DNA from: Neodontobutis hainanensis
Taxonomy: Eukaryota > Chordata > Actinopteri > Gobiiformes > Odontobutidae
Reading direction: 5' to 3'
DNA: 64,000 nucleotides
Assembly (NCBI GenBank): GCA_024349245.1
Contig: JALDNG010000006.1
Span: 4,581,001 to 4,645,000 of the forward strand
Part shown: in pieces, positions 30,601 to 41,300 of the stretch
How positions within the stretch are numbered: the stretch's first letter is position 1
Layout of the letters: each line of letters starts with the position of its first letter
The notes under the pieces: model-generated
Database searches by the model: none
Seen by the model: only the letters and a program-made list of their open reading frames with translations
What the model was told of the DNA's origin: nothing
Program-made: the position numbers and the translations under genes

Positions 30601-33600
30601 TGGTTCTTGGTCATAAAATCTGTAGAATCATACCTATCTCAGTCACATAGTACCCTCGGCTGGACAGAAACATCCTAAAAACATAGATTACATGAGCGAC
30701 GTGCTCTACCACATGACGCATAAAATAAAGAAAAAAAGTCAATACACTGGACCCTAGCAGAGTCCAATTTGTACAGAATACACTACAAAGACCATTTCAC
30801 AATTTTTCCAAACTTGACATCTTTAAGGTCTCTACTCCACGCCAGTTACGCGGGGAGGCTTGTACGGGATACATACTTGTATGAGTCATCTGATCTGAGA
30901 AGTTAAACGGGAGGTTCTTGAAAAACATGCTTGCCTAACATACTAGGAAGCCTGTGAACGTTCTCAGTAAGAATCTTTTTTATTATAACCTGTCACCCAT
31001 AATTATTTGTATGGTAACACCAGTGTGAACAGTAAAACAAACTTACAATTACAATTACAGTTAAATTATCTTTAACAATGTGGAAAATGGACAACTGTGT
31101 GTTTAATTACAATTATTAATAATGTGTAGTGTAAATAAAAAGAAACCTTTAGATAAACTAATTATAGCTCAATTATAAATCAAGTTCACCAAACATTCAT
31201 AACTTATCAAGTTTTCTTTACTTAGCACTCATTATATCGTGCTTTTTCAATGCAAGTGTAATGTCAAGCTGTTTTAATGTTCCTTTAGGTTGTGCTGGGC
31301 CCTTGGATCTTACAATTAAGACAACACATTAGCTGCATATATTGATGCTAAGCAACTGTATTTTTATTTTTTATTTTCATTCCATACTTACGGCTAGTTG
31401 TGTCGGCAGAAAGTGTAAATGTTTCACTTATCATGAATTATTTATTGTCTATTTATTGTATAGAATGAAGGCCAAATGCCAGGTCAGTCTCTTTATGACA
31501 TGGTGTCTTTTCATAATTTTACACAAATTTTATCCTTTCACCCTCTGAAGTGTAGCCGAGCAAAGATAAAAACTAAAAACATTATAAAGCCTAAGGGTTC
31601 TGTTGCAGTGGACCCTTAAGTCGGGACATTTATAAATATTACAGTGCCGCGCACCTGTCACTATATATTCAAACCAGCACCAGGCTGAAAGTCTTCTCGG
31701 GTCAACATGGGGATTTGACCTAATTATTTAACTTATTTCTCTGCTCGTTTTTGGGGCTCATATTCCAGCACAGCCATGTCTCGCTTTAGCAAACAAAATC
31801 AAACTGAAGGTCTTAGTAACTCTGTCTCATCCTTTTTTATGTTTGAGGGGCTCATGGGGTCACTGAGAGGTCACAACTCCAACAAACTCAGCTACAGTCT
31901 GCAGGCTTAAGCTCTCAGGAGGATTAGGATGATACTTTAGTATAAGCATGTGACGTGGTTAAGATTAAGATGGGTTTTTTTCACTGTAAACTTTTTAGGC
32001 AGTTTATTTGATAGATAGTGGTTTTATAGATAATCTTTTTTTGAAATTATTGTTTTGCACAAAATGTATGTGATTAGAAACTGCTTGGAATAAATGAATG
32101 CAGTTTTAAGGGAGGCTGCTCTTCTGCAGGTTCTGCTCACAGCATGGAAAATTATGGTACTCTTTAACCGATTAATAAAGGAAAGTCACTGAAAGGATGT
32201 TTCAGAGTCAATGGCGATTTAAGATGTCAGGATATACGTTTACTCAGTGAACTCAGTAATCTGAACTCCAGTAGGCACAACTAAACCAGGGCACAGCCAC
32301 TTCATCCTTATTTCAATAGAAATGAAAACAAAATGATACATATATTTTTGTTTTTCGGGCTTTAATAATGCAAATATGGGACAACATCCATAAAAGTGAT
32401 GAAGTATTTCAATTTACTTGTTTCTCTGTTCTCTAGCCAATAAGGCAAACGTCCTGTGTCTTCAGAGGAGTACTCAGTGGATTCCAAGTCGAACAACTCT
32501 TCATATTAGGCCAGAGTGGGAATTACATGAACACTTCTGATGGGGCAGGGGGTGCAGCTGCATTACGATGCACTTTTTCTTTAATATCCCATCTTTTACT
32601 TCTTCTTAGGGATGATAGAACCCATCATGACCCTGATGAGTGTGTTTTGGAACACAGCAAGTGGTTATGTTTTGTCATATTTCCCTTCTTTTCACATGTG
32701 TGGCACTGGTGCAGACTACTTAAGAAGTCTTCAAATTGGGACTATTCATATTATTTACAATACATGTGCCCAAAATCCTTCAATTTTTATTTGACTCTAG
32801 AGAGATTTGGTGATGTTTGTGGTTATTTATTAATAGAAGAAAACAAACAAAGGCGTACTTATGTGTGTGCACTTGTCTTTGTTTCAACTCAGTCGAGCCC
32901 TGCCTTGTTTTTTTGTATTTAATTCTCAAGATGTGCATCTGACGATCAGTTCCCAATAGATGTGTCTGGGTGTAACTTCTTGTAACACCCAGTCACACGT
33001 GAGGTTAATACTTTTGATATACTTTGGGCGGATGGGTACTTTGGTGCTTTGGCCACCTGCCATTAAGAGCTTTTCACAAGATCTACACTCAGCTGACATC
33101 CCATTAAAATGAGTCTTAAGAAACTCCAAACCGGCACAATTAAGTTTGAAGAAGTAAGGTTAAGATAAAGAGTTTGTTTGTGTTATTTGATGTGTTTTAA
33201 TGAATGATTACACACAAAATGTATCTTTTGCCACAAGCTCTTTAGACTGAATCTTTTGAGACTTACTGAGATATTTTGACAACTTCACATCATTATCAGG
33301 TGATATTCTTAAAAGAAGCACCTCATAGCATGTTTCCCATAAAGTAGTCCAAAAGGTGGAATCTCAAAAGGTAAAGAAGTGGCTCTGTCTGAACAGGGTC
33401 ACAGCATGTGCCTTTAGCCCCTCCCTTTAATGAGGCTGGTTACTTTTACCTCTTTAACATAAGCACCTTACTATTCACACATTTGTCAGGCGCTCTAAAG
33501 AGATTCTCGTCAAGAATATTTCTTGTTGCATTTTAAAGTTGCTAATTCCTACTGAAGAATCTTTTCCAATTAGTGAAGTGTAGTCAGTGCTTACCATGTC

Positions 33601-36340
33601 ACAACAAAGTCTTAGTGGGTGACAGCAGGAACATAACGCTTTGCCTCTGTTATTTTTTTATTTATTATTCTAGTCACAGCTGAATTCATGACAGTGCTAC
33701 AGAAAAACAGGGCAGAGGGCTGTGAGCACAAATGCTTTGAGTAAAAGGGCTACACAGTCCCTGGGCATCTTCACTGCACACTGCTCTGGATAATTAAAAT
33801 CACCATGCCTTCAAGTGAAAGGCAAAATAAAGTATGACAAAAGGAGATCAGAATCTTTCAGAATCTTTCTACTTCTTGGTATTCCTATTGAGTGGCCGTC
33901 AGAAAATGAAGTCATGTGGCAAGAACAGCCTTAAGAGGGATATTGCTCCAGTGAGGATAAAGCGCTTCCACGTCACTGATTTCAAAAGATCTGCGAAAGG
34001 CCTTGTGAGCCACAAGTTTGTTTGTGTTGAGAGCAGAAAAACGAATATTAAAGATTCATGGCTTGTGTTCAGATATTGTATCAGGAAGCTTTCATTGCAG
34101 AAACTGAACCAGAACAAAGAAATCATGTTTGCTTTTCTCAGATTTTACCTCTACAAATGTAAGAGTATAACAACAATTTAGGCAGGAATGTTGTTAAAAT
34201 AATGTCTAAATAATATTTCCATATCACTATTTAAACGCTCGACCTCTCGGCACACTTGCTTCTCAGAAAGAAGGTCTGTTTGACTCTCGGGTCGGACGAG
34301 ACCTTTCTGGGTGGCGTTTGGATGTTCTCCCCGTCCTCGGGTGGTTTTCCTACGGGTACTCTGGTTTTTTCCAACCAACATCAAAAACATGCAAGGCGCC
34401 CCCTGGTGGCGGCTACCGACAAGTACTTCCCCACAGGGATAATAAAAGGATTATATATAAAATAAAGAATTGTATTTTGCAGTTGTGCTTCTAAAGTAAT
34501 TAAGTTCAATTACTTTATGAGAAGAAAGTGTTTTTTTTTTTTTATGAAGTGAAAAGCCAAGCCAAGGAAATTTCTGGGACATGACTGTTAAAATAATTAT
34601 TCGGTTTGGATCACAACCGAGACGACGGAGACCGTACATGGTAAATTTAGGAATGGAAGACCGGTTTAATTCTTGCAAGAATGTAACAAATCAGACAACA
34701 TGCATCAATGGTAAATGGTGATTTGCTCAACATGTTTACAGCACATGAAGCTTTTATAGGTGTACATTTTGCCCGACTCTCAACTCCAGGGTCGTGGATG
34801 GACGTGTATTGAGCTGACGTGTCAGTCATAGATGTGAATAAGTTTACATGTATATGTCACTAAGGCTACAGGACAGAGTCTCCCTGACAGTGATGTAGTG
34901 CAAAGTGATGTCTTTGTCTTGTTTGGATTAGCCTAGCGCCAATAGGAGGTACAGCTAAAGACATTAAGTCATACTTGTATAGCATATGAACTGGAGCAGG
35001 AGTGAGAGCATAATATATAATATACAATTACAGTGACACTGACTAACTGTCAGATCATTATATCACTTTTATTTTTGTGCCTAGAAAACAAACACTTTAA
35101 TGTAATCAGTTAAACCTAAACATGTTGAATATGACATTGAATTAAAGTAAATCTCACCAAAATGTCTGTGCACTGTTAAAATGTAATACAGCTGCTGTCA
35201 TTTTTCTCACACTTTTATCGGTAGTGCAGTTCAGTGATGACTGACAGATTTTTGACTTGTTGCCACAGAATGTTATTCATTTTGACACAGGTGATTCTCG
35301 CTGAAGGTATGGTTAATATTGGATGGCTATGACACACCAGTTTTAAAAAATATATTTGATTACAATCCTGGCCATCAAACATAGGCACACTGCCACGGAT
35401 CTTTAACTTATTGCTGGTAAGTCCAAACACAATGAAAATGTTGACACACATTGAGGTGAAATGAGGTAGTAATTGTACATAAACACTATAATTCATTGTA
35501 ATTATTCCACTATGTCATTAAGACACTAACAAGTGGGAGTATGATTATCAATATGACTGCATATTCATTGTCTCCCGTAGACCAAAAGCTACATCTGCAG
35601 CAGCCAGGGCAACGTCGTCTGCTTCACTGTTGACTTCGACTCTGGCTTCACATGCTCAGAAAGCTCTTCAAAGGTAAAGTATCACTGGCCACAATTAAGC
35701 GCTTTAGAGCTGCATATAGATGGATAGAAACATTATTCATGTGTTCTGTTCCCATGAGGCCCGGCATTTTAATCATCCAATTTATAAACTCAAGTATTTA
35801 AAGAAGAAAAAAAAAAAAGAGTTATTATAGTTTGATCAGAAGTGACAGCCTTTGTCAGTGCTGACTGAGTCACTTCTACCGTGGGAATGTCTGAAACAAT
35901 GCACAGACTGTGGGTTATTTTTAAACTATTTGGAATTCCTAGACATCTTATTTATTTAACTGTTGTGATATAAAACCAATATGCTGCTGGTCTTTAATTC
36001 CTTCTCTGCTGTGTAGGCTATACTGTGGCGATATAAGTTCTCTCAACTAAAAGGCTCATCCGATGATGGGAAAACCAGGGTAAAACTTCTTTTCAAGAAT
36101 GCTGAAAGCCAGCAAATAGAAATGAAGGTATTTCAACATGTATAAGCCAAAACATCCTATTTAAATATTTTATTTTGGTCTGTGAGCTAATGTTTTGTTT
36201 CCCTTCTTTAGGAACTGGAGTTTGCTAACCTCACAGCGGTTCTCCACTGTATTCACTCTTTTATTGGCGCCAAAGTGGCTTCCATGGATCCTCTGTTTGT
36301 GTGCAGTCAAACTTTCCCTGGAAACTACATGAGCACTTGA
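10482..36340 (+). CDS. SNTG2: Gamma-2-syntrophin, 16 exons, first coding exon not found
   Basis: Syntrophins are cytoplasmic adaptors of the dystrophin-associated complex; the PDZ domain binds C-terminal tails of membrane proteins. Exons: 10482-10619, 10737-10793, 10952-11009, 11359-11402, 11905-11946, 12820-12907, 14252-14337, 20451-20575, 25115-25244, 26447-26485, 27108-27224, 29461-29532, 29807-30013, 35581-35673, 36017-36127, 36212-36340 (TGA). All junctions are GT/AG and keep frame, giving 511 residues; human SNTG2 has 539. The order is N-terminal half-PH sequence (TKSGIALLYNEE), PDZ (exons 2-6; GGLGLSIKGG is the carboxylate-binding loop), a Ser-rich linker with SSPLFDSG, PH domain (YEKRWLD...TDWLQAI), and a syntrophin-unique C-terminus (WRYKFSQLKGSSDDGK, LHCIHSF). 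The match follows SNTG2 rather than SNTG1 (for example ARVSRYKAGTDKLR). The true start is missing; the TTG-initiated frame at 10437 is not a start. Confidence 0.96.
10737..12907 (+). other. SNTG2: PDZ domain-coding exons of SNTG2
   Basis: Exons 10737-10793, 10952-11009, 11359-11402, 11905-11946 and 12820-12907 encode one PDZ domain. Visible landmarks are the GLGLSIKGG loop that grips ligand C-termini, the VPVVISKIF strand, LFVGDAVLQVNG, and the helix-2 region THEEVVHLLRTAG. The exon borders cut the domain at the same places as in human syntrophins, as far as I recall that structure. Confidence 0.9.
17752..17867. repeat. Long imperfect inverted repeat (hairpin or mini-MITE)
   Basis: The left arm 17752-17787 and right arm 17832-17867 are 36 bases each and match at 31 positions as reverse complements. 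The shared core is TCTGGACTTAGT. The 44-base centre is itself partly self-complementary (AAGGTGAAAAAC against TTTACCTTG), so the whole 116 bases could fold into one long stem. Confidence 0.75.
18430..18740 (-). mobile_element. tRNA-headed SINE-like repeat, minus strand
   Basis: The plus strand begins ATGGATTCAATTTATATAGC and ends with a tRNA-like head on the minus strand (about 18660-18740). That head reads GCAGAGGCTCAGTGGCAGAAC, then GGTTGTCCTAGAAC and GGCGGTTTG, resembling tRNA A-box and B-box promoters. The body (CACTTTTCAGGGCTCTCTAA...) matches a repeat I remember as widespread in teleosts. The copy is degenerate and the family name is not certain. Confidence 0.6.
19554..19577. repeat. 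Short (ATTTTT)n run
   Basis: A low-complexity run of TTTTTATTTTTATTTTTATT units within SNTG2 intron 7. No other significance is apparent. Confidence 0.7.
21651..21694. repeat. (GT)n microsatellite
   Basis: About 22 uninterrupted GT dinucleotides followed by AGTGTGAGT. It lies within SNTG2 intron 8 and is likely polymorphic in length. Confidence 0.97.
23525..23770 (-). mobile_element. tRNA-derived SINE-like remnant, minus strand
   Basis: On the minus strand, about 23600-23530 reads GCCTTGGTGCCTCACCTGG, then ACCCGGGTTCGATTCCGG, which is a good tRNA B-box and a decayed A-box. The adjoining body (TTTATTTGGACAGGCCAATGC ... TTAGTCCTGGACAT) resembles the repeat body seen again near 37105-37195. 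The acceptor stems do not pair well, so this is not called a functional tRNA. Confidence 0.55.
26100..26340. promoter_or_regulatory. Candidate conserved non-coding element in SNTG2 intron 9
   Basis: The segment is less repetitive than its surroundings. It contains a GC-rich hairpin (GGTTCGGGCGCAGACG at 26126-26141 against TGTCTGCCCGAGCC at 26146-26159). Several homeodomain-like and CCAAT-like words follow (CACCTAATTA, GGCCAATCAGG, GTAATTG). This is a guess from composition; no conservation data are available here. Confidence 0.25.
27225..29460 (+). other. SNTG2: SNTG2 intron 11
   Basis: This 2.2-kb intron lies between the exon ending in FSTPP and the exon starting ISATDWGQAE. Nothing else was recognised in it. 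Confidence 0.75.
30014..35580 (+). other. SNTG2: SNTG2 intron 13
   Basis: This 5.6-kb phase-0 intron follows the exon ending EVQRIR and precedes TKSYICSS. It contains a SINE-like repeat at about 34225-34460. No further exon was recognised. Confidence 0.75.
34225..34460 (+). mobile_element. Degenerate SINE-like repeat, plus strand
   Basis: The segment reads GACCTTTCTGGGTGGCGTTT, then GATGTTCTCCCCGTCCTCGG and GTGGTTTTCCTACGGGTACT. This matches a very common teleost repeat core (ATGTTCTCCCCGTG...GGGTACTCCGG). A decayed tRNA-like head precedes it (GGCACACTTGCTTCTCAGAA). It has no coding capacity. Confidence 0.65.
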
Positions 36341-36678
36341 AGACTTGTATCTGATGCACACTTGCAGAATTTTTATGCACAAAAACTAACATTATTTAAC
36401 ACTTCTTGTTGCTATTTTTGTATGTAAAACTTAAAAAGAAAAATGTCTTATTATATTGTAAATGATTTATGAATGAATATGAAAAAACTACAGACATTTT
36501 TCCTTTTCACAGTCTGGGCAGATCTACAGGAAATCAAAACATATGACATTCATAAAATGTGACATTGAATATACACTCCTACAGTTTTTACATTTTCATG
36601 ACCTCGGATTCTAAATGCAGTGGCCACAAGGTTTATGCTTGGTCACTTATGTAATGGTTTCAGTTGTGTATATTTTTT

Positions 36679-36684
36679 AATAAA
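36679..36684 (+). terminator. SNTG2: SNTG2 polyadenylation signal
   Basis: A canonical AATAAA hexamer lies 339 bases after the SNTG2 stop codon, in an AT-rich 3' UTR. It is the first AATAAA downstream of the stop. Confidence 0.65.
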
Positions 36685-38282
36685 TTTAAATGAACCTAAA
36701 CAAAACTTTATGTAAAATGTGCTTTGAAGTGTTCTTTAAAAGGATCTTAATGACCTGGTTGAGGTTTCCAGTCTGTAAATGCTCTGTCAGGCAACGATTA
36801 ATCTCCTCAAACTATGTAGAGACTTACGTGTTCTACCTGTTCCAAAGAGCGTTCTTTTTATTTTTTTTTTTCTAATTAGTCACTCTCAAATAACCTGAAC
36901 ACTGAATGAGCCTCCCTAGTTGTTATGAGTTATTGATTATTATTGAGCTATGTTTGTGATCCTTAATCACACAAAGGCTTATGCGGTTAACTTTCTTTTG
37001 GCTGCTACGCTGATGACGTGTGTTTGACAATGTGTCACTTGCTGCACTAGGAACATTAAGCCTCATTAAACAAAGGGTGAATGGGATAATTCAATTGATA
37101 ACAAGTTATTTTTTACAGTCAGTGCATTTTGTGCGGACAGTGCATGTTGATGAACATACATGACACAGCCACATTAATGTAAACATGTCAGACATAAACT
37201 AGTGGGTTAAGTGACCAAAGTGGGAATCGAACCACCAACTTTCCAGTTACAGGACAACCACTCCCACCACTACCGCCTGAGCCACTGTGCCGGGACTGAA
37301 AACATGCAACAACAAGCAAAGAACATTCAATATGTCTCATTTTCTGGAGAGATGTCACTGGCGCACACAAACTCCTGTTCATTTATTGAGATTTTTGTTT
37401 GGCTTTCTGACGCAGTTGCCGTGACGACACCAGTGCAGTGGGATCAGCTGCCTGAGCTGCTCTTCAGCTCCATTCTGTCTCTGCTGCCACACAAACTGCA
37501 TTATAGAGTTGCCTCAGCGCTGTGTGTTGAGCATACATTTCAAGTGTTCTGCTCAGCAATGGGCCATGACTCTCACAGTTGACTCCACTGGGTGCAAGGG
37601 ATCCTGAATGCTAACTGGAGTATTTGTGATGAGAAATGTTTTTAGGATTCAAACTTGAGGTATGCTTGTGGAATTTATTTTTTAATTTTCCCCCCTCACT
37701 GATTGTTCTGCAGTCAAGGCAGAAAATAAAATGTCATTTTATTTTTGGTATAGTTTATATGGATTGAAATGTTTTAATTGTTATTGCTAACAAGGAGAGA
37801 TAGTTCCTGTCCACAAAATAACTTTCCACTTTGGAGCCGTCAAAGCTGAACAGAAATGACAGAAGATATCCAGTAAATATATTTATACAAATGACTATAG
37901 GAGCTGCCAGTTGTGACAGCAAAACCGGCCGCTGCCTCATTAGTGCTATTTCACTTTCTGCTTGGATAGTCTTTGGAGCTTATCACACAGATTCAAATCA
38001 GTGTCTTGTTGTTTTTGTTTTATACACAGTTTCAGCCCCTGAATAAGCACAATGTGTCTCGTATATATAGTGGACGCACATCAAACATCTTCATTCCCAG
38101 TAGAACCTCTGATTTATCATCTTTCCTCTCTCTAATAGTTGTCTAAAAGTTTTCCACAGCTTGGTATATTTTGAACTTGATAGCAAGTGCTGTTGCAGAC
38201 CAGTAAACTGGAAACAGGATGCTAGGGTCAGCGTAGTGTGGACCCGTTTACTTAAGCATGGCTAAAAGGGATGGTCCCTGAA
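36685..38282. other. SNTG2-TPO intergenic spacer
   Basis: The 1.6 kb between the SNTG2 poly(A) signal and the TPO promoter region holds a SINE-like repeat (37095-37292). A TATATATA run lies at 38062-38069. The open frame at 37211-37582 starts inside the repeat and is not considered a gene. Confidence 0.6.
37095..37292 (-). mobile_element. tRNA-headed SINE-like repeat, minus strand
   Basis: The minus strand from 37292 reads GGCACAGTGGCTCAGGCGGT (A-box-like), then GGTTGTCCTGTAAC and GGTGGTTCGATTCCCAC (B-box). A body reading GCATTTTGTGCGGACAGTGC on the plus strand follows. The head matches that of the repeat at 18430-18740, but the body differs and is closer to that at 23600-23770. Confidence 0.65.
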
Positions 38283-38290
38283 TATAAAGA
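38283..38290 (+). promoter_or_regulatory. TPO: Candidate TATA box of TPO
   Basis: TATAAAGA lies 89 bases upstream of the TPO start codon. A start site about 30 bases downstream would give a 5' UTR of about 60 bases. A second TATATATA at 38062-38069 is an alternative. Neither has been shown to work. Confidence 0.45.
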
Positions 38291-38371
38291 GGAGTCCACA
38301 CTGATTTTCACTTCTTTTAAGACTGAGCATCTGAACTTTTTCAACACTTGAATAGTAAATTAGATCAAATA

Positions 38372-41300
38372 ATGGCTTCTTTTATAAAGATTATTTGCCA
38401 TGCTGTGTTCTTTTGGGTCATTGTTCCAGATCTTTCTAAAGGACAATTTAACTGTAAGTAAAATGTTAAAAATTTCTCTTTTCAAAACTTTAATCTGTTT
38501 AAAAAATTCATAGGCTCATGAAGAAAGTATTAATGACACGATCTCTTTAATCAATTCGTTTCAGCCACTACTATTAGAGACTTGCTTGTCTCATCGTATG
38601 AAGAAAGTCTTGAAGTTGTAGATGAAACTTTGTTTCACTCCAGACATCGGTAATGTCCTTGACTAATCAAACAATACTTCACAGAATGAACTGATAGTTA
38701 CCTTGTAATTTGTGACCAGACCAAGCACAGCCTCATCTTCCAGGCCCATGGTCATGTTTCTGAGGCAAACAGAGCCTGAAACAATGGAGATTTCCAGAGC
38801 TGCCGAGGTCTTTCAAACAACTTTACATGTGCTGACGAACAGAGTGAGACGAAGATATAAAAGGGATGTTACAGCATCAGGTAGACTGGCTTTCTTTCAT
38901 CTCCACAGAGAACTTTGAACATAAACCTCTGGACACAGGCTTTACAAAACCAGTTTAGATTGCAAGTTACTAAGACTACATTCACATTAAATGGAAACGT
39001 GGTCCAGATCTAGCATGGACAAAAATGTGAACATATGTTATCTAGCCTCAGTTTTCTACAGTGTGTGTAAGTGATGCTGACTGTCCGTGTAAACGTGTCA
39101 GAGCTACTGTCGCGGGATGACGTGGAGCTGATCTTTGAACTGTCCCAATGTCCGCCTGCTCCACATCCAGCTGAGTGTCAGGACAGCCAGCACGACAAGT
39201 ACCGCTCCATATCTGGACTCTGCAACAACAGGTGACAATCTTTAGAGAGGTCAGTCGGAAACTAAACCGTACGAATCATGAAAAACACTATTATTATCCA
39301 TCACACTATTATTCATACCAGGAGAGCTTTTTAACCTTTAGTAATATGTCTAAATATTAACCTATGATATTTAAATGTTTTGTACATGTGTTATAATTTT
39401 GAAGAGTACAATAAGCTTGAAACACACGTACTAAAATTATATTGAAACAAAAATGTGGTGGAGGCCTCAGAGCAGACTTAGGGCATGCTGAAGGGCAGTG
39501 CTTAATTTGTGAGGGAATATGGGGGAATATATTCCCCTATCTCCTAAATCGGGACCAGGACTTATCTGACTGTTTCTTAAAGTAAAAGTTAATGTGGCCT
39601 GTTGTTTAACTCTGATTTATAACTCACGCTGTAGAAAATGCCCATTAGTTGTTAAAATGAAGCTATAATGCAGTCTTTAACAACATTATTTTTTCTTTAA
39701 CATTATTATTATCTCAATGCTGGGGGAATACAGCCCCTAAATATTCTTTCTTTGTTCCCCCACCTCCAGCTTTACAAATGAAGCACTGCTGAAAGGGTTT
39801 TATCTCTCAACTGGGCTGGGAAAGCCACATAAAGTTTACAAAAGTGTCTGGAGAGGTTCAATTGATGAAGAATAGAATTAATTAAACTAAAGCCACTGCC
39901 TTTCTTTCTCCAGCTCCAAGTGTTGTTGCCGATCTCTTTGTTTTCTGTGTACTCTGCTGGCATGTGACTGACTTTAATTTGACTTTGAAGGCATTTTTGT
40001 GTGCGAGGAAAACAAATGATGTCACTGTGTATTGGCATATCCAGCACACTGTTGTGGGCACAGCAGTGTTTTTGGAGAAGCCTTCTTGATTCTTTTTTTG
40101 TCAGGCAAAATCCTCTCTGGGGAGCAGCCAACACGGCTCTGGTCCGATGGCTTCCAGCAGAATACGAGGACGGAGAGAGAGAACCCAAGGGCTGGAACCC
40201 ACCACGCCTCCATAATGGATTCCAACTCCCCCCGGTAATCTACAAAACGCCGCTCTGAGGGACACTAAAGTCTGGGGACACAAATTAGACACATACAGCG
40301 AGCTCACCCAGAAAAACCAAGCTAATGTAGCATTAAGTGTCTTTCTCTGAACCTTTCTCTGAAGGTTAGCACCAGTATAAGGCAAACTGTTTGGTAGATG
40401 GCAAATATTACTATAAAAGTTTGGTTTCTATTAAGGAGGATATCTAAACATTATTTCTTTCTCTGGCTCTAAAATGATATTATTAGCATTACATTTGGGC
40501 TGTAAGTTATGCACTCATTAGGACTGGTATGGGCTTTTAATGAGGGAAGGAACTCATTAAATATGCATCAGTTGTATTTACTAAATTGCATTAGATGAGT
40601 AATAATCTTTGATCCTAACAATTCCCCTCCATACTGATGGAGGCTGAGTTAACAGTAGTTTTGGCTGTTAAATACATTTTATAACTCATTTTAATTAAAT
40701 GCCAAAATCGAGTTTATTGGATGGATTGGGAAAGGAAAGAAAAGGCTTGGCAAACACATCACAGCACCAAAATATCTATGCAATTTAATGACAGTAAGAA
40801 GGAACTATAGTTTAGTGACATTAGTTGACGGTGGCAGTAGAACCCATTCTGGATGAGAAGAATTGTATTTGTTTTGTCAAACTAGTCCAAGTTAGCTGAA
40901 GGTTTTAATGACCAAGCAACATCTTTGTGTCTGTGGTGCTGATAGAAAATTGGGCTAAATATATAGTTATAGTTGCATTGCAAAATAATATCCCTGGTAA
41001 ATTCTAATCTAAATCTAATTTGTGATTTATATAATTGTATATTTTTAATTATGGCAGGAGGCCATGAAGTGGTTTCTCCAAATGTGACTGACGTTAATTT
41101 GACTTTGAATGCATATATTTGTACTCTTTATTAAACAGGTTTGGAAAGTAAGCAAAGAAATCCTGCAGAGCTCCAGTAAACTAAGAGATGATAGTTATTC
41201 CCAGCTCCTGGTGGAGTGGGGGCAGTACATTGACCATGACATAACATTTACCCCCCAAACTCCCAGCGTGGACTGCCTGAACACATGTGAAAGTGTTCAT

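Noticed and set aside
39772..40385. Minus-strand open frames of 94-138 residues opposite TPO exon 5
   Set aside because: They are shadows of the coding exon on the opposite strand and its flanking intron.
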